Shown here: in pieces, positions 57,879-64,000 of the stretch
Layout of the letters: every line of letters starts with the position of its first letter
How positions within the stretch are numbered: the stretch's first letter is position 1
Assembly: GCA_948567375.1 (NCBI GenBank)
Contig: OX419760.1
Span: 62,678,911 to 62,742,910 of the forward strand
Direction of reading: 5' to 3'
Source: Lunularia cruciata
Taxonomy: Eukaryota; Streptophyta; Marchantiopsida; Lunulariales; Lunulariaceae
DNA length: 64,000 bases
Made by a program: the position numbers and the translations under genes
Notes under the pieces: generated by a model
What the model was told of the DNA's origin: nothing
Seen by the model: only the letters and a program-made list of their open reading frames with translations
Database searches by the model: none

Positions 57879-58778
57879 TCAAACCATAACAACTTCTCTT
57901 GCCTCTTCCAACTCCATGAGTTGATCCTTCCTTGACTTCTTTGCATCACCTCCTTGTGCTTTCTTCAATCTCCTATGAATGCTTTGGAAGGTCTGAAGAT
58001 CAAAGTGAATAGATAAGGTAGACTCAATACCATATACCAATTGAAATGGAGAATATCTAGTGGAAGTCTTCATGGTTGTCCTATACTTCCACAAAACTGC
58101 ATGAATCCTCTTGTCCCAATGATGTTTAGCTCCCTCTATTTCTACATCTTTGGCCAACATCATGCACAAGGTCTGATTGGTTCTCTCTGCCAAGCTATTG
58201 GAATTTGGCTTATAGGATGTAGTTACTCTATGTGTGATACATAAATGTTGTAGCATGGATGTAGTGATGCTTCTTGTAAACTCTCCTCCTCTATTAGAAA
58301 CCAACTCCAAAGTGCATCCAAACCTAGTTATAATGTGTTCATAAAGAAATCTACCCACTTCATCTTCATTCTTGTCCCTCAATGGTCTAACCTCAACCCA
58401 CTTGGTAAGGTAGTCAATAACTACTCCAATGTACCAACTGTTCCTTGGGGTTCTACTAAGAGGACCTGCAAAATCAATTCCTCACTTCTCAAAAGGTCCA
58501 AGCAATAGAATTGATCTAAGTGGTGGAGTGGATGTAGACTTTCTAGCAAAAACTTGACAAACATGACAAGTTTTGCAATAATCAAGAAAATCCTTGAAAA
58601 TCCCTCTCCAATGGTAACCTACGTCTAGAATCTTGAAAGTAGTCACCTTTCCTGCAAAGTGTCCTCCATACACCAAACCTTCATGAAACTCCTTTATGAG
58701 TAGGATAGACTCTTCCTTTCCCATTGCTCTTTGAAGTAGACCATATGCTCCTTGGTGAAAAAGAATATCTTCCACCAT
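57879..58778 (-). pseudogene. Gypsy integrase (57-64 kb element)
   Basis: The minus frame 58778-58482 carries the HHCC zinc domain (HEGLVYGGHFAGKVT...CKTCHVC). After a short gap, frame 58382-57879 gives the catalytic core: LELVSNRGGEFTRS, where the second Asp is Asn (TDxG to SNRG), and SNSLAERTNQTL with Glu kept, then HWDKRIHAVLWKYRTT. Loss of the second Asp would abolish activity. Confidence 0.88.
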
Positions 58779-59630
58779 CTTGTAAGGTCTAGATCTTGCT
58801 GCAAGGCCTTCCTCTCCTTAGCATGTATCCCTTTTGGATAGTTACCTCTTGTCACAAAATCCACAATCTCCTCATACTCCATTGGAACCTCTTGAGGGAT
58901 TGAGATTTTCATGAGCTCCTCCTCTGAGAAGGAATCATCCATTGACTCATCTCCATCATGATCATAGGCCCTAGATAACAAATCTGCATATTTCTTCTCT
59001 CGCCTATCCTCAATGGTGTAGTTATACTCAGACAAGAGTATCATCTACCTTGCTAGTCCTCCTTCCACATTAGGCTTGTTGAAGATGTACTTCAAAGCCT
59101 TGTGATCCATGACAATTGTGGCTTTTGCTCCAATCAAGTAGTGTCTAAACTTCTTGAGACCAAATATCATTGCCAACCCTTCTCACTCTGTGATAGAGTA
59201 GTCCTTTTCTGCTGAAACCATCTGCCTACTAGCATAAGCTATTGGATGATCATGCCCATCCTGGTCTAATTGACTAAGAGTGCATCCTATAGCTACATTA
59301 GAAGCATCAGTGTAGAGGATGAAGAGCTTACTCCAATTAGGTTTAGCAAGAATTGGAGCTACAACAAGGGATTGCTTGAGCTCCTCAAAAGCTTTGAGAG
59401 CCTCCTCATCTTCCAAAATCACCATGTAATCTACACCCTTCTTCATGTAGATTGCCAATGCATAAGCCTTGTTGGAAAATGAGAAGATGAACATCCTATA
59501 GTACCCAACCATCCCCAAGAATTCTCTTAACTCTATCAAACTTGAAGGGAATGGAAGGTCTGAGATTTTCTTCACCCTCTCGAAATCAACTACTTTTCCA
59601 TCCTTGGAGATGATGTGCCCCAAAAGTAGA
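58779..59630 (-). pseudogene. Gypsy RNase H and tether (57-64 kb element)
   Basis: The minus frame 59623-59183 holds the RT end (LREFLGMVGYYRMFI) and RNase H with LYTDASNVAIGCTLSQ, PIAYASRQ and EKDYSITE. The next part (59180-59045) contains YKLEALKYIFNK-like sequence in another frame. Frame 59044-58694 is the acidic tether before integrase (KKYADLLSRAYD). Confidence 0.88.
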
Positions 59631-59636
59631 CCTTCT

Positions 59637-60611
59637 TCACATCCAAAAATGCACTTCTTTGGATTGAGTCATAAAAAAGACTTCATGGATGACTTTTGTG
59701 TGACAAATGACATTGATGACAAATTTTCCAATGAAAGATTTGAATACTTTATTTATGAACCGTTGGAATGTAGCTGGAGCATTGCAAAGCCCAAAAGGCA
59801 TGACCTTGAAAGTGTAAGTTCTCCAAGGTGTGGTGAATGTGGTGATTTGTTGATGCTCTGGTGCAATCTTGATCTGGTTATCTCCACTATAACCATCTCC
59901 AAAACTATACCTCTCATGACCTACAACCTCCTCCAAGATCTCATTAATGAATGGTAATGGGTAGTAGTCCTTCTTTGTAACAACATTGAGCTTCTTGTAA
60001 TCCACACATATCCAAAGCTTGCCATTCATTTTCTTCACAATCACAATTGGAGACATCCATTTTGAATACTCCACCTCAAAGATAAATCTAGCCTCCTTGA
60101 GCTTATCAATCTCCTCCTTGACAACTAAAGCTATTGGCGGGCTAATGTGACATTGCTTTTGGCGGACTGGTCTTGCATGTGACTCCACCTCAATCTTGTG
60201 CTCCTCCAAGATGACTTCCTTTAGATCCTTGTAATTGAAAGCAAACACATGGATGAACTTGCAAAAAATCTCCTCAAATCTCACCTTCTCCTCCTTGGTA
60301 ACATTTGGACCATACTTGAAGGTAGATAACCTCCTTTCTATCTCCTCAAGTGTCAATGGTGATTTATGTGGGTCCTTCAAAACTTTTGGCTTAGGTGAAA
60401 AATCCATAGCATATAAGGGATACACATGTGAATAAGATTCAGATTCATCCTCCTCTGTGGAAGCCTCCTCCTTCATGCTTGTGTTCACACCTAAAGCTCC
60501 TTCTTCTGAATGTGATTCCCAATAATCAAAAGATGGTGTATCTGAATGTGAAGTGTTGGTGGTGGTAGTCACAAGAACTATGACTCTATGGTTTGATGGC
60601 CCAATCCTCAA
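59637..60611 (-). pseudogene. Gypsy reverse transcriptase (57-64 kb element)
   Basis: A long frame with IEVESHARPVRQKQCHISP, IVIVKKMNGKLWICVDYKKLN, KDYYPLPFINEILEEVVGH, TTFTTPWRTYTFKVMPFGLCNAPATFQR. The expected catalytic YxDD box is replaced by an out-of-frame tail (FVINVICHTKVIHEV), so a frameshift falls right at the active site. Canonical plant gypsy RT otherwise. Confidence 0.92.
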
Positions 60612-61362
60612 GTACCCTTTGTGCTGTTCTCAACCATGGGCTCCAAAGAAGCAAATCATAGCTTGAATCCTTCAAGACTTGGAAAGTTATGAGATTTTGA
60701 ATGCCTATAATTGAAACTACCACCTTATCTATCACCCTTACTGGTTGAACTTGTTGCTTAGTTGCCATGCTCACCACAAATGTTGAAGGTCTAGAGGGTA
60801 TCATATCCAACTTACTCATCAACCTTTCTGACATGGCATTCATTGCTAATCCTCCACCAACCAATGCATCCTTGATGTTGTGACCATTCACTCTCACATC
60901 AATCTTGGAGGTATATTCACAAGCCTCCCATGGTGTTGGTTTAGCATCCACCACCCCCATTGATATTGGAACTTGTGCCTTCTTCTTCCTCTTGCTCCTT
61001 GTAGAACTCAAACCACCTCTAAGCTCCTTTCTCAAAGTAGGATTCAAAGCAATCAATTGGCCAATTGTGATATTAGCCCTGTGGCTACTAACATCCTCCA
61101 AGACATTGTAGTTCCATTGTTGCTTTGAGATTAAAAAGTCTTCCTTCTCCAACTTCTTCCTTGGAGTCTTTGTTGTTGATGGTGTTGAAGTGCTTTTGCA
61201 AGTGCTCCTAGTAGGCATAGGAGTATCTTGGCTAGGAGTAAATCCTTGAGAAGAGTGCACATCCTTTGCAAAACAAGCTCTCTTCTTCTCTTGTGCAAAA
61301 AGATCCAAATGAAGACCTTTGGACTTTGAGCATTCCTCCTTCTCATACTTGCTCTCAACCAC
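60586..61362 (-). pseudogene. Gypsy protease region (57-64 kb element)
   Basis: Contains VRVNGHNIKDALVGGGLAMNAMSE, the plant-gypsy retropepsin segment. The usual D-x-G core is altered (LVGGG), so the active-site Asp appears lost. It continues VVSIIGIQNLITFQVLKDSSYDLLLW, matching the C-terminal ALLGRPW-type block. Confidence 0.8.
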
Positions 61363-62152
61363 ATCATGGATGCTATCCCCTTTACCTTGTTTGGATTAGA
61401 AGCCACTTGGGTTTGACTTCCTCTCTCTTTCCCTCTATTGGCTCCCTCATAACCCCTTCCTCCCTGGTAAGTAGAATATGGGTAATTCCTTTGGATATGG
61501 CCTCTTCCTCCACAACCAAAACAATTTTTCTTATTGAAATTTTTGGTTGGTTGGCCTCCTCTATATGGAAAATTTCCATAACTCCTAGGCCCTCTCCCCA
61601 CATTCTGATCTACCTCTCTCTTCTCCCATAGTTGCACTACATTGATCTTGAGATCTGCAAGTTGTTCAATGATAGTTTGAAGTGGATCCTTTGGTAGGAG
61701 TGCAAGAATTGGAGCGACTACTACTTGTGGTGCAACTCTTGTCACCAAAGTATTAGAAGTTCCACCATACTTGTAACATTGAGGAGGATGCACAATCTCC
61801 TTCACCACCAAATCACTCATCCACTTCCAAAGTCTCCTCCATACGAATCACAATCTTGATAGCTTCAACCTTGGAGAAGGTTTCTCTTGCTTCTAATTTG
61901 TGGTCTCAATCCTCCCACAAAGTTCTTGGTGAGCTTGGCCCATATGCCAATCATAGTAATCTCCACATCATCCACACCTTTCCTCAACATTGTGCAAAAT
62001 CTAGACTCTAACTTTTCCACTCTTTCCACATAGACTCTCACTTTCTCTCTATCTTGTTGCTTGAGAGAGGTTCCCTCACTCATCAATCTCTCATAACTCT
62101 CATTTGGAAGAAAGTTCTCAACGAGTGCTGAAGTCAAACTCTCCCAAGACAC
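61131..62152 (-). pseudogene. Gypsy gag and zinc knuckle (57-64 kb element)
   Basis: The minus frame 62152-61865 is capsid (SALVENFLPNESYERLMSE, LKQQDREKVRVYVERVEKL, FVGGLRPQIRSK), typical Retrotrans_gag. Frame 61820-61131 has the knuckle CFGCGGRGHIQRNY, in which the last Cys of CX2CX4HX4C is Tyr. The two parts are separated by a frame break near 61850. Confidence 0.88.
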
Positions 62153-63872
62153 TTCTTGCCCATCTCTCCTCTCTCACTTTTGGTATTCTGACTCATACCA
62201 TGTATATACTGCATCCTCAAAGAAATTTGGTAATAATGAGGCCCACTCATCCTTTCTCCTCTCATTTTTTCCTATGCAAGCTCTCTTGAAGCCTATCACA
62301 AAAGCCTCCACATCTTCTCTATCCTTGCCAAAGAAAGTTGGAAGTTTCCTCATTTTAACCCCTCATTATCTTTCTTTTCTCTTTTTTTTTCTCTCACTCT
62401 TTAACCAATAGATTATATATGCGACTAACACCATTTGAGAGTAATCCACCCTAGAGAACACAAAAGGTTTAGGTTGCTCCAAGATTTCTATAGCAACATC
62501 AAATCCTAGAGTGCATATTAATTGAACCCTCATGGATAGTTTATCCATAAGTTGAAAGATTATCTCCATTACTAATCTTGAGAACTAGCCAATGAAGGTA
62601 GTAGTATTTCTATAGTTGTACTAAGACTCCCTCCAAGATTCTTCACCAAAGTTTCCAAATTTTTTTTTTGCTCCACTACACTCATGTCCTTTTGGAAGTC
62701 AAACCTCATACAACTCCTTGGTCTTAGATCTTCTCCCTCCCAATCTTGGTGAAGAAGGTCCAACATGCAAACCCAAGTTAAGTAAGACTCTCCTTTCCCT
62801 TAATCTCTTTCTCTCAAAGGTGAATGGACATGAACTTGCCTTATGTCCTTTCTCTCCATCTAGAAAGCACTTAGACTCACCTTTTCCTCCAAGTGGTGTA
62901 GGTTTTTGGATCCTCTTAACACTCTCTTCAAATTCTATTCTAAACTCTTTCTTTCTCAAATCCACCCCTAAAATCACCTCAAACCCTTGGGGAACCTTCC
63001 ATATCCTTAATTTCCACTCTTGGTGACCCTCCATGTTCCCAATATGAGTCCCAACACTCAAACATGCCTTTTATTGCTCTCACACTCCTCATGCATGAGA
63101 TCTAAACTCTATAGAATTGACACTTCCTCATAGTGTCATTCAGATATCTTTAAATTGTATGTCATAGTCCTTTGAAATGTTGCACACTTGACCACAACTC
63201 TAGGGCATCTCTCCTTGCAAAATTTCAGATCTTTTCATTGAGCCATTTGGCCTAAGCACCTTTCTATTCAACACACATATTTCAGATTTTGTTTGAAAAC
63301 CACCCCCTCACTTTAAAAACTCATAACTCTTTGTGCAAGAATGATCTCTCTCTAAATTGTGTGTCAAGTGGTGAGATACAATTAATTGAAGTTTCTTTGA
63401 AATTTTTAGAACAATCCGTTGAAAATTGAAGAAATGGTAAACTCTGTATAATTTTCCAAAGAGCATGCAATTGTTGGAGCAATTTACCCTATCAACTTCC
63501 AAAATTTTTAGCCTAATGTGCATAGTAGCTCACATAATAATTCCAAGTATTCTAATTGAAGGATAACACAAACTATCATGTGTAGAAATTTCAAATTCAA
63601 ATCTCAAACTTGAGATTTTACCCAAAATCACCTTAATCTCCTAAATATGCAATCCACCTCACACAATCTCTCCAAATCCTCTCATGTGTACAAGATGTAT
63701 AAAATCACCTCAAAGACATCATAATGAACTATAAGGTATAAAAATGGATCCAAGTTCTCTAACATAAGTTTAGCCATCTCCTCCCCTAAAGTTCTCTCCA
63801 AATGAGCTCTCATAGCCTTCTTCTGTCTAATATAGAATTGTACATAGAACATTATCTTGCATTTTAGAGAGG
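62153..63872 (-). other. Gypsy leader and upstream gag (57-64 kb element)
   Basis: Region between primer site and capsid. Minus frames 62766-62572 and 63061-62699 look like an N-terminal gag or leader ORF (KCFLDGEKGHKASSCPF near 62860 is a knuckle-like CxxD...HxxxxC remnant). No clear function. The rest is AT-rich noncoding. Confidence 0.5.
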
Positions 63873-63892
63873 TCATGGCAACGGAACCAAAA
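63873..63892 (-). promoter_or_regulatory. Gypsy primer binding site
   Basis: On the minus strand the LTR ends CGGGTAACA and is followed at once by TTTTGGTTCCGTTGCCATG. This is close to TTGGCGCCGTTGCC, the primer-site form common in plant Tat/Athila-like gypsy elements, with a GC to TT change. Confidence 0.7.
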
Positions 63893-64000
63893 TGTTACCC
63901 GATCTGTTTCTCACTCAAGATGAACCTCTGATGGCTATTATGGTAGCGCACCATGGACTAAGAAGGCAAAGAACCCCAATTGTATCATACTCCTCCAAGG
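63893..64000 (-). repeat. 5' LTR of minus-strand gypsy (partial)
   Basis: Begins TGTTACCCGATC on the plus strand, matches the LTR at 56871 and continues past the window end. Confidence 0.85.

Larger units (their letters stand above)
56871..64000 (-). mobile_element. Ty3/gypsy retrotransposon, minus strand, cut by the window end
   Basis: The left LTR begins at 56871 and the right LTR at 63893. They share CTAATGGCTATTATAGTAGCG / CTGATGGCTATTATGGTAGCG and the following AAGCAAAGAACCCCAA. The order on the minus strand is primer site, leader, gag, knuckle, protease, RT, RNase H, integrase. It lacks methyltransferase and PHD motifs and is a different family from the 16-26 kb element. Stops and mutated catalytic positions show it is dead. 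It is inserted in or beside the plus-strand gypsy fragment. Confidence 0.88.

Noticed and set aside
59604-59957. 117-codon plus ORF with cysteines, zinc-ribbon-like at first sight
   Set aside because: It is antisense to the gypsy reverse transcriptase.
1-64000. CRISPR array, bacterial operons or rRNA genes
   Set aside because: No regularly spaced identical repeats with unique spacers, no Shine-Dalgarno-led gene strings and no rRNA-like blocks; the content is clearly eukaryotic.

Overview
This is repeat-rich nuclear DNA from a streptophyte (land plant or close algal relative). The evidence is a 14-exon mitochondrial AAA-ATPase gene with GT-AG introns, plant-type Ty1/copia and Ty3/gypsy elements, and a PIF/Harbinger-like transposase. 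I cannot name the species. A REL-type LINE family and a gypsy element carrying a DNA methyltransferase both hint at a bryophyte, lycophyte, charophyte or gymnosperm rather than a flowering plant, but this is inference. Only one gene looks intact: an AFG1/LACE1-type ATPase on the minus strand (31722-37259). Its reading frame joins through all 14 exons to 503 codons. Layout: 1-1760 is an eroded 5' part of a LINE. 1761-9300 is mostly unassignable sequence carrying several 3' ends of the same LINE. 9301-10345 is a LINE 3' portion. 10346-13230 is unassigned, with a strong G-quadruplex motif. 13230-15725 is a cluster of direct repeats. 15731-30774 is a copia element with 5-bp target duplications, whose 5' LTR is split by a 9.85-kb gypsy element (16078-25928). 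31.7-37.3 kb is the AFG1 gene. 38.2-47.5 kb is a LINE cluster: four large or short copies in both orientations, one hit by a 737-bp solo LTR, plus short 3'-end insertions with target duplications. 48.7-50 kb is a Harbinger-like relic. 52.7-54.6 kb is a second, truncated copy of the first gypsy family. 54.6-56.8 kb is another gypsy (plus strand), apparently interrupted at 56871 by a further gypsy (minus strand) that runs off the window end. The most striking object is the gypsy at 16078-25928. Read on the minus strand it encodes gag, zinc knuckles, a retropepsin, then a C5-cytosine-methyltransferase-like domain (motifs I, IV with PCQ, VI with ENV, VIII, IX and X), then RT, RNase H, integrase and a terminal PHD finger. 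It therefore combines a candidate DNA-methylation writer with a chromatin reader. A second family copy keeps the PHD finger, so that domain belongs to the family. All mobile elements here carry stops or frameshifts and are probably inactive as copies.
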